Part shown: positions 55,001 through 62,161 of the stretch, piece by piece
Layout of the letters: each line of letters starts with the position of its first letter
Numbering within the stretch: position 1 is the first letter of the stretch
Assembly: GCA_942490895.1 (NCBI GenBank)
Contig: CALNZC010000029.1
Location: forward strand, 310,001-374,000
Direction: 5' to 3'
Length of the DNA: 64,000 nt
Source: JAGNXB01 sp942490895
GTDB taxonomy: Bacteria > Bacteroidota > Bacteroidia > Chitinophagales > Saprospiraceae
Notes under the pieces: model-generated
What the model was told of the DNA's origin: nothing
Databases searched by the model: none
The model's input: the letters and a program-made list of their open reading frames with translations, nothing else
Translations under genes and position numbers: made by a program

Positions 55001-56949
55001 CCGGTTTGGGTAGCAGTGATCGGATTTCCATTGATGGGCCCGCCAGGCGTCATCCAGCTATAGGTGTAGTTGCCACCTCCGCCATTGCCCGTTGCAGTAA
55101 GGGTGCTGTTGGCCCCGGCGCAAAGCTGAGGTGGATCAGCTGTAATAGAAACCGTTGGGTTTGACTGGACCGTCACTATTGTGGTTTGCGTGCCTGAACA
55201 GCCATCGCTGTCTGTCACGGTTACCGTATAGTTTCCGGATTGATTGGCCGTGATCACCGGGCCGGTTGGTTGATTCATAGCTGGATCTGTCCATACAAAG
55301 ACGTATCCACCACCGGACCCTCCGATTGCGCTTGCCGTCAGATCGATGCTCCCTCCGCCACAAATAACGGCTGGATCAGGGATAATGGTCACGACGGGGC
55401 CGGGAGCAGCCTGAACCATACCGGATAATTCAATGGCGCATCCATTGCCATCCGTTACAGTCACCGTATAATTTCCGGTTTGAAAAACTTCTACACTTTC
55501 GGTATTGCCCGTTCCGCCAGGATATACCCAGTTGAATGAGTAGGTGCCATTTCCACCCAGTCCTGTCGCAGTAAGTATCACTGAGCTCCCAGGACAAAAA
55601 GCGGGTAAAGCCGGGTCAACACTGGCCGAGATACCCGGAAAAACCAGAATGTCTACACTAGCTTGATCTGTACATCCGCTTGCATTGGTCACAGTTACAG
55701 TATATGTACCGGCTTTGGCACTGGTCAAAGGACCAACCATTGGATTCTGGTTGCTACTGGTGAAGCCATCCGGTCCGGACCAGTTGTATGTGCCTCCTCC
55801 GGTGGCCATGAGTGTCACAGTATTGGTCTCGCAGGTAATACCGGATACAGATGCTGTGGCATCCGGGCAGAGGACATTGAACGAAAACTCTTCAGTAAAT
55901 ACTTGAGGGCAGCCTCCGGGTAAAGGGCTGAGGATGCCGACAACATAGTAGGGGCCACCATTGCACAAAGCTGCGGGGATAGTAAAGCTTACTTCTTCTA
56001 CTGTACTGACCGGAGCCATAATGTCGGGTGCCGATACGTCAGGGGCCTGAGGGTTTCCGCAACCGCCATTCCCATAAGTAACACTTCCATTGTCTACATA
56101 GGCATAATCCCCATCGCCAAGAAGAGCTGGATCATCGGTGTCGTGGGTGATGGAATTGCTGCAACCACAATTGTTCAGGCTGATGGTAGTGGTTCTGAAT
56201 CCGGAACTGCTCGAGTTGGAAAATGCCCCAGCACCACGCACACAACTACTCTGCATGACATAGATCGTTTCTCCTGCTGCACACAAATTTTCAAAACTGT
56301 AAGATGTGGAGGCATCAGCACTGGTCCAGATGACCACCAAAGCACCAGGAGGGATTACCGTGCCTGGCCCTGCTGGGAGGACATTGCTGCCATCACAACT
56401 GCCTGAAGCCTGCATGTTGGCCATGACAGCTGCACTTGGGACCATCCATGAGCAGGACCCTCCATTGACGTTGACATCATCCGTGCCAGGAGGGAGATTG
56501 TTGTTGTTAGGGTCATAATCCAGGCCTATATTGTCGACATTGAAACCGCTACCTGAATGAATGATCATAAATTCATTTGCCGATTCAGGACCGCCGCATG
56601 CATCGATCCATATCGCCAGGATTTCAGGACACACATCACAGGGCGGGGGCATGGGAGAGTCGATATCGCCACAGCCAATCAAGGTGCCACCACCGATATA
56701 TGGATTGAAACCGGGAGTGGTGCTGTAATACCAATTCAGGCATCCATTGTCCGGGAGAAACTGGCCCTCTGCATTGAGAAAGATGATATCTCCAGGGCAG
56801 ACATCACAAGGTGTAGATCCATTGAAACAATCTGGAGAGGTCAGGCTGGAAGTGGTGATCTCCGGACACTGGGCATGTATTGGACCCACAATGAATGTCA
56901 GGAAGAGGGTTGCACAGCAAAGGAGCAGTGGTCGCAGAGAAAGGAGCAT
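52042..56949 (-). CDS. giant secreted protein with about twelve Ig/PKD-like repeats and gliding-motility CTD
   Basis: A 1635-residue protein with signal peptide (LLLCCATLFLTFIVGPIHA). Its N-terminal region is related to that of the downstream giant (CLNWYYSTTPGFNPYIGGG). About twelve tandem repeats of roughly 80 residues follow, each like CPGGTVNLSV...GxYxVTVTDxxGCSG. A final gliding-motility C-terminal domain (YLTTAFSPNDDGINDWFYI, LRIYDRWGNALFF, LNPGVYVYTVLI) implies export by the type IX system. It is probably a cell-surface adhesin or filament. First gene of a four-gene minus-strand run that diverges from lysS; the two giants look like an old tandem duplication. Confidence 0.9.
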   Translation of the reverse strand: MLLSLRPLLLCCATLFLTFIVGPIHAQCPEITTSSLTSPDCFNGSTPCDVCPGDIIFLNAEGQFLPDNGCLNWYYSTTPGFNPYIGGGTLIGCGDIDSPMPPPCDVCPEILAIWIDACGGPESANEFMIIHSGSGFNVDNIGLDYDPNNNNLPPGTDDVNVNGGSCSWMVPSAAVMANMQASGSCDGSNVLPAGPGTVIPPGALVVIWTSADASTSYSFENLCAAGETIYVMQSSCVRGAGAFSNSSSSGFRTTTISLNNCGCSNSITHDTDDPALLGDGDYAYVDNGSVTYGNGGCGNPQAPDVSAPDIMAPVSTVEEVSFTIPAALCNGGPYYVVGILSPLPGGCPQVFTEEFSFNVLCPDATASVSGITCETNTVTLMATGGGTYNWSGPDGFTSSNQNPMVGPLTSAKAGTYTVTVTNASGCTDQASVDILVFPGISASVDPALPAFCPGSSVILTATGLGGNGTYSFNWVYPGGTGNTESVEVFQTGNYTVTVTDGNGCAIELSGMVQAAPGPVVTIIPDPAVICGGGSIDLTASAIGGSGGGYVFVWTDPAMNQPTGPVITANQSGNYTVTVTDSDGCSGTQTTIVTVQSNPTVSITADPPQLCAGANSTLTATGNGGGGNYTYSWMTPGGPINGNPITATQTGTYTVTLTDGGGCTSADTISIQPGSPLDVTINPDPASFCPGGTVNLSVVVSGDQGNTLSYNWSTPSGPGAGQPLAASVTGTYVVTVTETNGCSGIDSVTVQELANLTITFAQDTVSFCPGGQAQLIGNANGGNGSYTYTWSFTGGTSMGDTLLTNQAGTYTLAVVDGAGCSGLDSAVVLQATTIPVSIIGATSGLCPGDSLVLSTLPAPGPNWAINWTTPSGPSSNHPLVTFISGMYQVTVTDPQGCSGSAQTNISALIPPTVQISPATPTICPGGSTTLTANVIAGGPPTSVNWVTPLGPASGPMIQASQAGQYIAFATNASGCMSSDTIQVNVGAGISLSFLSDTFAICGGGTIMLSPNISGGTGPYMYTWTTPQGMSNFDTIPATLPGLYQVLVTDINGCSGMANTTLIFSNQLNVSILPNQPGFCPGDSVSLTAIVAGGVGVLSYSWTTPAGPASTAQFVASIGGGYSVNVVDGTGCSGSASTTVSAFAQPSVTITPSTVVLCSGQIVGLKATGSGGSPPYSFDWTGPGGSATGDTLDASLAGTYLVTLIDDRGCMDTISSQVVPAAPVIVSIDPLSPSICSGSEVAITATATGGNAPYSFDWTGPGWTSNINPVIASTSGVYAVTATDINGCTGLLDFTIQDASGLTVTIQTSADTICMGQAFTASTNVLGGTMPYTYSWTSPAGPFATDVVMLDLPGALNVTVTDANGCSGIAQKNVAAGGFDLVTQTTDASCPGVNNGTIQISGFGNATGIVNLSINLAPPTTISNLPFQISNLAPGGYDLQAIDQQGCTSTASLFIGTLDEPEVLFNPSQINLIRGDEVVLTPVFNFNPSNFSWSPGTALSCTNCSTPFAGPENTTTYVLTATDAAGCEAVGEVTIIVLGNRRIYLTTAFSPNDDGINDWFYIQSADPDVIVEDLRIYDRWGNALFFSTPGPANQAELGWNGKFRSKHLNPGVYVYTVLIRYPDGAQRLYRGDITLVK

Positions 56950-57064
56950 GCAAGGTCAGTTTGGCTTATCGGGGTCATAAAGGTAACCAAATGCCGGCCT
57001 GTGTTGATGAAATCTGAGAGAAGTCATCGAAAGGGACAATGCAGGTCAGTGTGCCAGAAAAACC

Positions 57065-57072
57065 TAGTTTTG
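57065..57072 (+). promoter_or_regulatory. -7 promoter box of lysS
   Basis: TAGTTTTG matches the Bacteroidota TAnnTTTG element and ends 18 bases before the lysS ATG. No clear -33 element was found. Confidence 0.5.
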
Positions 57073-57090
57073 CATTGCAAAAGAATCAAG

Positions 57091-58617
57091 ATGCAAGGAC
57101 ATTTAAGCGACCAGGAGATCGTCCGCAGGGAGGCACTGGGCAAACTACGTGAACTCGGAGTGGATCCATATCCCGCTGCGGCATTTCCGGTGACAACGAA
57201 TTCAGCAGAGATCAAGGAAAAGTTTGATCCAGAGCATCACTCTATGGGGGATGTGACTCTCGCAGGCCGATTGATGTCTGTCAGAGTGATGGGGAAAGCA
57301 TCCTTTGCTGAGATTCAGGATAGCAATGGGCGAATCCAGATTTATGTAAATCGGGATGAAATCTGTCCGGGTGAGGATAAGACCATGTATAACGATGTCT
57401 TCAAGAAACTCCTGGATATCGGTGATTTTATTGGTTTGAAAGGCCATGTTTTTTTGACCAAGACAGGCGAAATCACTGTTCATGTTGTTTCACTCACCTT
57501 GTTATCCAAGACGCTCCATCCACTGCCGATCGTCAAGGTGGATGCTGAAGGGGCGGTTCATGATGCGTTTACCGATCCGGAACAACGATATCGCCAGCGT
57601 TATGTCGACCTGGTAGTGAACCCCGAAATCAGAAAGACGTTCATCCAGCGATCGAAGATGATCCGGGTGATGCGTGAATTCATGGCATCCAGGGGATACC
57701 TGGAAGTGGAGACACCCATCCTTCAGCCGATCTATGGGGGCGCCCTGGCCAAGCCGTTCAAAACCCATCATAATACACTGGACATGCCCTTGTTCCTGCG
57801 AATCGCCAATGAGCTTTACCTCAAGCGGCTGATTGTGGGAGGCTTCGATGGTGTATTCGAATTTGCCAAGAACTTCCGGAATGAAGGAATGAGCCGCTAT
57901 CACAATCCTGAGTTCACCGTCATGGAGTTATATGTTGCTTATCAGGACTGCTTCTGGATGATGGACTTTTATGAAGAAATGATCGAACAGGTGGCCATCG
58001 AGCTGCATGGGTCCACAGAAGTGAAGGTTGGAGATAAGATCATCGACTTCAAACGTCCATGGAAGCGGTACACCATGTTTGAAGCGATCAAGGAATATAC
58101 CGGTGTTGATATTACTGGGATGGATGAGGACGAGTTGCGTAAGGTTGCCAAAGAACTGCACGTTCCGATCGATGGGACAATGGGAAAGGGTAAGTTGATT
58201 GATGAAATATTCGGCACACATGCTGAACCCAAATTGATCCAGCCAACTTTTATCACGGACTACCCTGTAGAAATGAGCCCATTGGCGAAAAAACATCGTG
58301 AACATGAAGGCCTTGTTGAACGGTTCGAAGTTGTTTGCAATGCCAAAGAGATTGCCAATGCGTTTACAGAGTTGAATGACCCAATCGACCAGCGACAGCG
58401 GTTTGAAGAGCAGCTTGCATTGGGAAAGCGGGGAGATACAGAATCCATGGTGCTGGATGAAGACTTTTTGCGATCGCTGGAATACGGGATGCCCCCCACA
58501 GCGGGTATCGGAGTGGGAATTGATCGCCTGGCGATGATCATGACGAACTCGGATTCCATCCAGGATGTGATCTTTTTTCCACAAATGCGACCAGAAAAAA
58601 AGATTGCAGCGGAATAA
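57091..58617 (+). CDS. lysS: lysine--tRNA ligase, class II
   Basis: A 508-residue class II synthetase that charges tRNA-Lys. It has the N-terminal OB-fold anticodon domain (VTLAGRLMSVRVMGKASFAE), motif 1 (SRGYLEVETPILQPIYGGAL), motif 2 (FEFAKNFRNEGMSRYHNPEF) and motif 3 (YGMPPTAGIGVGIDRLAMIM). The open frame runs upstream to 56557 only because it lies antisense to the giant protein. The ATG at 57091 follows a promoter box and gives the family's usual length. The tRNA-fMet array follows 64 bases downstream. Confidence 0.96.
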   Translation: MQGHLSDQEIVRREALGKLRELGVDPYPAAAFPVTTNSAEIKEKFDPEHHSMGDVTLAGRLMSVRVMGKASFAEIQDSNGRIQIYVNRDEICPGEDKTMYNDVFKKLLDIGDFIGLKGHVFLTKTGEITVHVVSLTLLSKTLHPLPIVKVDAEGAVHDAFTDPEQRYRQRYVDLVVNPEIRKTFIQRSKMIRVMREFMASRGYLEVETPILQPIYGGALAKPFKTHHNTLDMPLFLRIANELYLKRLIVGGFDGVFEFAKNFRNEGMSRYHNPEFTVMELYVAYQDCFWMMDFYEEMIEQVAIELHGSTEVKVGDKIIDFKRPWKRYTMFEAIKEYTGVDITGMDEDELRKVAKELHVPIDGTMGKGKLIDEIFGTHAEPKLIQPTFITDYPVEMSPLAKKHREHEGLVERFEVVCNAKEIANAFTELNDPIDQRQRFEEQLALGKRGDTESMVLDEDFLRSLEYGMPPTAGIGVGIDRLAMIMTNSDSIQDVIFFPQMRPEKKIAAE

Positions 58618-58681
58618 TTTGGTGATTTGTAAAATGCTTGATTAACTTTACCCTCCCGATCGCAAGATCAGGAACACATAT

Positions 58682-58754
<73 letters not shown>

Positions 58755-58760
58755 CAAAGG

Positions 58761-58784
58761 AAAGGGATGCTACGGCATCCCTTT
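58761..58784 (+). terminator. hairpin after tRNA-fMet
   Basis: AAAGGGATGC-TACG-GCATCCCTTT is a perfect 10-bp stem with a four-base loop, six bases after the tRNA. The following CGTCGTTTAA is only a weak T tail. An identical hairpin recurs at 59197-59220 after the first tRNA remnant. Confidence 0.7.
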
Positions 58785-58841
58785 CGTCGTTTAACCCCGA
58801 TCCAGGTAAACGTTTGAGTTTTATCGTAGACGTAGGAAGAG

Positions 58842-59123
58842 TTGATGATGATCTCTTTAGAGCAAGAAGAGTTTGTGGTATATGTCTTGTATTCACAACG
58901 GCATCAGAAGATCTACATTGGACAAACCAGTCAGTTGATCGAACGATTCAGGTCCCATAATGAGTTAGCTAGAAAAGGCTGGTCGATTCGTTTCCGGCCA
59001 TGGGAGGTGATCCATGTGGAGTTTTTCGAAAATAGAACAGAGGCATTACGGCGCGAAAAGGAATTGAAAAGCGCTCGTGGGCGCAAATACATCTGGGAAG
59101 AGATCATCGGAGCATCGGCATAG
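58842..59123 (+). CDS. GIY-YIG nuclease, copy D after tRNA-fMet
   Basis: A 93-residue single-domain GIY-YIG protein with Tyr14 (VVYVLYS), Tyr25 (KIYIGQT), Arg35 and His39 (ERFRSHNE) and a Glu in EALRREKELKSARGRKYI. It belongs to a different subgroup from copies A-C (no KKQKKRSA end). It starts with three consecutive Met codons after AGGAAGAG. It lies 58 bases past the tRNA hairpin on the same strand, the same order as at the Ala locus. Confidence 0.87.
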   Translation: MMMISLEQEEFVVYVLYSQRHQKIYIGQTSQLIERFRSHNELARKGWSIRFRPWEVIHVEFFENRTEALRREKELKSARGRKYIWEEIIGASA

Positions 59124-59124
59124 A

Positions 59125-59190
59125 TGCTCGTCGGGCTCATATCCGCCAGTCGGCGGACGTAGGTTTCCGCCAGTTGGCGGACCTCCGCCA
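59125..59190 (+). pseudogene. tRNA-fMet remnant 1 with two palindromes
   Basis: GCTCGTCGGGCTCATA, CGTAGGTT and CCTCCGCCACAAAGG are copied from tRNA-fMet in order. The 10 bases completing the anticodon arm are replaced by TCCGCCAGTCGGCGGA (59142-59157), and the 9 bases of the T-loop and stem by TCCGCCAGTTGGCGGA (59166-59181). The 5' acceptor is missing. The hairpin downstream is intact at 59197-59220. Confidence 0.85.
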
Positions 59191-59277
59191 CAAAGGAAAG
59201 GGATGCTACGGCATCCCTTTCGTCGTTTAACCCCGATCCAGGTAAACGTTTGAGTTTTATCGTAGACGTAGGAAGAG

Positions 59278-59559
59278 TTGATGATGATCTCTTTAGAGCA
59301 AGAAGAGTTTGTGGTATATGTCTTGTATTCACAACGGTACCAGAATATCTACATTGGACAAACCAGTCAGTTGATCGAACGATTCAGGTCCCATAATGAG
59401 CTAGCTAGAAAAGGCTGGTCGATTCGTTTCCGGCCATGGGAGGTGATCCATGTAGAGTTTTTCGAAAACAGGTCCGGGGCCATGAAGCGAGAGAAGGAGC
59501 TAAACAGTGCACGAGGACGCAAATTCATCTGGGAGGAGATCATCGGAGCATGGGCATAG
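59278..59559 (+). CDS. GIY-YIG nuclease, copy E
   Basis: A 93-residue near-identical copy of D, 436 bases downstream. Differences are mostly near the C-terminal third (RSGAMKREKELNSARGRKFI). Tyr14, Tyr25, Arg35, His39 and the Glu are preserved. It is preceded by tRNA remnant 1 and the same hairpin, so the whole unit was duplicated. Confidence 0.86.
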   Translation: MMMISLEQEEFVVYVLYSQRYQNIYIGQTSQLIERFRSHNELARKGWSIRFRPWEVIHVEFFENRSGAMKREKELNSARGRKFIWEEIIGAWA

Positions 59560-59560
59560 A

Positions 59561-59623
59561 TGCTCGTGGGGCTCATATCCGCCAGCCGGCGGACGTAGGT
59601 CCGCCAGCTGGCGGACCTCCGCC
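59561..59623 (+). pseudogene. tRNA-fMet remnant 2 with two palindromes
   Basis: It has the same layout as remnant 1: GCTCGTGGGGCTCATA, then TCCGCCAGCCGGCGGA (59578-59593), CGTAGG, TCCGCCAGCTGGCGGA (59600-59615), CCTCCGCCACC. The four palindromes of the two remnants differ only in their central two bases (TC, TT, CC, CT). The downstream hairpin is lost. Confidence 0.85.
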
Positions 59624-59693
59624 ACCAGGAAAGGGAGCAGATCCGCGTACCCGTCGGTAACGTGAGGTTTTATCGTAGACGTAGGAAGAGTTG

Positions 59694-59807
59694 ATGATGA
59701 TCCGAAAGAAGTTGTTCACACGGCATCAGAGATCTACATTGGACAAACCAGTCAGTTGATCGAACGATTCGGTCCCATAATGAGTTAGCTGAAAAGGATG
59801 GTCGAGA
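59694..59807 (+). pseudogene. decayed GIY-YIG gene, copy F
   Basis: Starting at ATGATG near 59694, the bases follow copies D and E in blocks (GGCATCAGAGATCTACATTG, GACAAACCAGTCAGTTGATC, CCCATAATGAGTTAGCTG). A deletion removes the GIY half, and single missing bases break the frame; the gene ends where the next repeat begins. The single-base losses resemble those in the damaged 17-22 kb zone, so part of the decay may be sequence error. Confidence 0.75.
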
Positions 59808-59865
59808 TTCGGCTTTTAGCCACATGGCTAGGCCAGGGGTCTTTGAAAAAAGCCCACTCCGGGAT

Positions 59866-59880
59866 GCGGTGAGACACCGC
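59866..59880. repeat. palindrome GCGGTGAGACACCGC, copy 1
   Basis: A 6-bp stem around AGA with the core GGTGAGACACC. The same element is at 60324-60338 in copy 2. Confidence 0.75.
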
Positions 59881-60088
59881 GAAAAAAGGGAATTGAAGCG
59901 CGTGAGACGTACCAAAGGGATTGAGATAAAACCGCATGTCTTCCTCAGGTCATCTAGATAGTAGATTTGGCACCATGAACCATTGGTTTGAGGGATGGCC
60001 ATCAGATGCAACTTCCGGACCTATAGAAAAGCAGTAATGCCTGAAAATGTCAACCAGGCATCTATTACAACTATAAAGCAACCCTGTT

Positions 60089-60111
60089 GGTACTGGTGTC
60101 TCACCAGTACC
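60089..60111. repeat. 23-base palindrome with GGTG-TCT-CACC core, copy 1
   Basis: A perfect 10-bp stem (GGTACTGGTG / CACCAGTACC) around TCT. An identical element is at 60546-60568. Its core is the reverse complement of the GGTGAGACACC element. Confidence 0.8.
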
Positions 60112-60323
60112 GGCATATCTTCCGGTGTCCCACCGACGATTGAAAACGTAAACCTGGAACTGCTGAGGTCATTGACGTAAGTCTTCATTTCCAACCTATT
60201 GTCTGTGATGGAGCACCACGCAATAGGTGAATAGCCTCCGGCTTCAGCCGGGGGATAATGGAGTCACGAGATTCGGCTTTAGCCACATGCTAGCCAGGTC
60301 ATTGAAAAAACGCACTCCGGGAT

Positions 60324-60370
60324 GCGGTGAGACACCGCGAAATAAAGGGTACGAGTGAGACACTCGTACC
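60324..60370. repeat. pair of GTGAGACAC-core palindromes, copy 2
   Basis: GCGGTGAGACACCGC at 60324-60338 is followed nine bases later by a perfect 10-bp stem (GGTACGAGTG / CACTCGTACC) around AGA at 60348-60370. In copy 1 the second element is broken. Confidence 0.8.
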
Positions 60371-60545
60371 AACCCCAATTGAGATAAAACCGCATTCTTC
60401 CTCAGGTCATCTAGATAGTAGATTTGGCACCATGAACCATTGGTTTGAGGGATGGCCATCAGATGCAACTTCCGGACCTATAGAAAAGCAGTAATGCCTG
60501 AAAATGTCAACCAGGCATCTATTACAACTATAAAGCAACCCTGTT

Positions 60546-60568
60546 GGTACTGGTGTCTCACCAGTACC
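60546..60568. repeat. 23-base palindrome with GGTG-TCT-CACC core, copy 2
   Basis: Same sequence as the element at 60089-60111, 457 bases downstream. Confidence 0.8.
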
Positions 60569-61002
60569 GGCATATCTTCCGGTGTCCCACCGACGATTGA
60601 AAACGTAAACCTGGTAATGCTGAGGTCATTGAGGTAAGTCTTCATTTCCAACCTATTGTCTGTGATGGAGCACCATGCAATAGGTGAATAGCCTCTGGCT
60701 TCAGCCGGGGGATAATGGAGCCACGAGATCCGGCTTTAGCCACATACTTCTCTGAGATATGAAAAGGTGTGCTTTGGGATGCGGTGAGAAACTGTACAAT
60801 TGGATTGCCAGTGCATGAATGGAACAAGGCGCTTTGTTCTGATACCACGCATTCATCCTGAAAAAGAAATGATCAATAAATCACCCGGAATGTGCTCAGA
60901 TCCTTGAATGAAAATTGGCGTTCATCCTGCACTGATTTGCAATAAATCTCAACCTTCCAGAAAATCCCTCCCTTTCTAATGAGGGATTCTCCCGTCAAGG
61001 CC

Positions 61003-61010
61003 TATCTTTG
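61003..61010 (+). promoter_or_regulatory. -7 promoter box of carA
   Basis: TATCTTTG matches the Bacteroidota TAnnTTTG element and ends 16 bases before the ATG at 61027. This rules out the upstream in-frame ATG at 60979 as the main start, because it would lie before the transcription start. Confidence 0.65.
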
Positions 61011-61026
61011 CCGAAAATCACCTGGC

Positions 61027-62157
61027 ATGACCCCAACCCCCGCCCCCCGGGCCGTGCTTCTTCTGGAGGATGGCACAGCTTTCTATGGCCGCCCTGCAGG
61101 AAAGATCGGAACGACACTCGGTGAAATCTGTTTCAACACAGGAATGACCGGGTACCAGGAAATTTTCACAGACCCCTCCTATTTTGGTCAGATCATGGTC
61201 ATGACCAATGTCCATGTAGGTAACTATGGGATTAAATTCAATGAGGTCGAATCCAACGATATCAAGATATCTGGCCTGGTGACCCGTGAATTTACTGTGG
61301 CGTACTCCCGACAATTGGCCGATACCGATATCCAGGATTATCTTGAAAAAGAGAACCTCGTGGCAATCACTGGAGTCGACACACGTGCATTGGTGCGGCA
61401 TATTCGCAGCAAGGGCGCTATGAATGCCATCATTAGCAGTGAAACGACTGATCTGGAAGACCTGAAAAAGCAATTGGCGGGAGCCCCGTCAATGGAAGGC
61501 CTTGAACTGGCCTCTAAAGTATGTACTTCAGAACCCTATTTTCTGGGTGATTCAGATGCTCCATACAAGGTTGCAGTTCTGGATCTCGGTGTAAAAAAGA
61601 GCATCCTGTCGAATTTGACAGACCGGAATTGTTACCTCAAAGTGTTTCCTGCACAGACTTCCTTTTCGGAAGTTACCGCCTGGGAGCCTGACGCGTTCTT
61701 CCTGTCGAATGGTCCCGGTGATCCGGCAGCGATGGATTATGCCGCTGATCTGGCGCGAGAGATTCTCAAAGACGGTCGCCCTGTCTTTGGCATTTGTCTC
61801 GGACATCAGGTTCTGGCCCGAGCATTGGGTGTGCGCACATACAAGATGCATCACGGACATCGGGGGATCAACCATCCTGTACTGAATCTGGATACCGGTT
61901 TATCAGAGATTACCAGTCAGAATCACGGGTTTGGAGTAGATCCCGATTCCATTAAAGCGAACAGTGATGCGGTGATGGCAACACACATCAACCTGAATGA
62001 TGGGACCGTGGAGGGATTGAAGGCATTGAAATACAATGCATTCTCTGTGCAATATCATCCCGAAGCCTCACCCGGTCCGCATGACTCACGTTATTTGTTC
62101 GACCAGTTTTTGGAAAAGATCAAAATAAGCAAGCCTCAACAGGCCACAGCATCCTAG
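61027..62157 (+). CDS. carA: carbamoyl-phosphate synthase small subunit
   Basis: A 376-residue glutamine amidotransferase subunit that passes ammonia to CarB for pyrimidine and arginine synthesis. It has the N-terminal domain (TLGEICFNTGMTGYQEIFTD, VHVGNYG) and the class I amidotransferase domain with nucleophile Cys in FGICLGHQVLARALG and catalytic His-Glu in VQYHPEASPGPHDS. A Pro-rich start (MTPTPAPRAVLLLEDG) precedes the fold. carB is not in the window. It is followed 4 bases later by eno, so the two are likely co-transcribed. Confidence 0.96.
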   Translation: MTPTPAPRAVLLLEDGTAFYGRPAGKIGTTLGEICFNTGMTGYQEIFTDPSYFGQIMVMTNVHVGNYGIKFNEVESNDIKISGLVTREFTVAYSRQLADTDIQDYLEKENLVAITGVDTRALVRHIRSKGAMNAIISSETTDLEDLKKQLAGAPSMEGLELASKVCTSEPYFLGDSDAPYKVAVLDLGVKKSILSNLTDRNCYLKVFPAQTSFSEVTAWEPDAFFLSNGPGDPAAMDYAADLAREILKDGRPVFGICLGHQVLARALGVRTYKMHHGHRGINHPVLNLDTGLSEITSQNHGFGVDPDSIKANSDAVMATHINLNDGTVEGLKALKYNAFSVQYHPEASPGPHDSRYLFDQFLEKIKISKPQQATAS

Positions 62158-62161
62158 AGTT

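Larger units (their letters stand above)
59804..60812. repeat. tandem direct repeat of about 460 bases, REP-like palindromes
   Basis: Two full copies (59804-60267, 464 bases; 60268-60724, 457 bases) and a partial third (60725 to about 60812). They start GAGATTCGGCTTT or GAGATCCGGCTTT. No conserved protein is encoded: the small open frames are not similar to any family I know and differ between copies only through indels. Each copy holds several perfect palindromes, listed separately. Copy 1 has extra or missing single bases relative to copy 2. Confidence 0.85.

Noticed and set aside
56557..57090. N-terminal extension of lysS by 178 residues
   Set aside because: It lies antisense to the giant protein and upstream of a promoter box. 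LysS has its normal start at 57091.
59995..60637. Small plus-strand proteins (about 61 residues) in the 460-base repeat
   Set aside because: They have no recognisable family, cross the palindromes and lack a convincing start context. Their similarity is explained by the DNA repeat alone.
60964..60996. Terminator upstream of carA (AATCCCTC ... GAGGGATT)
   Set aside because: The stem is fair, but no T run follows on either strand, so it is left as an unassigned inverted repeat.
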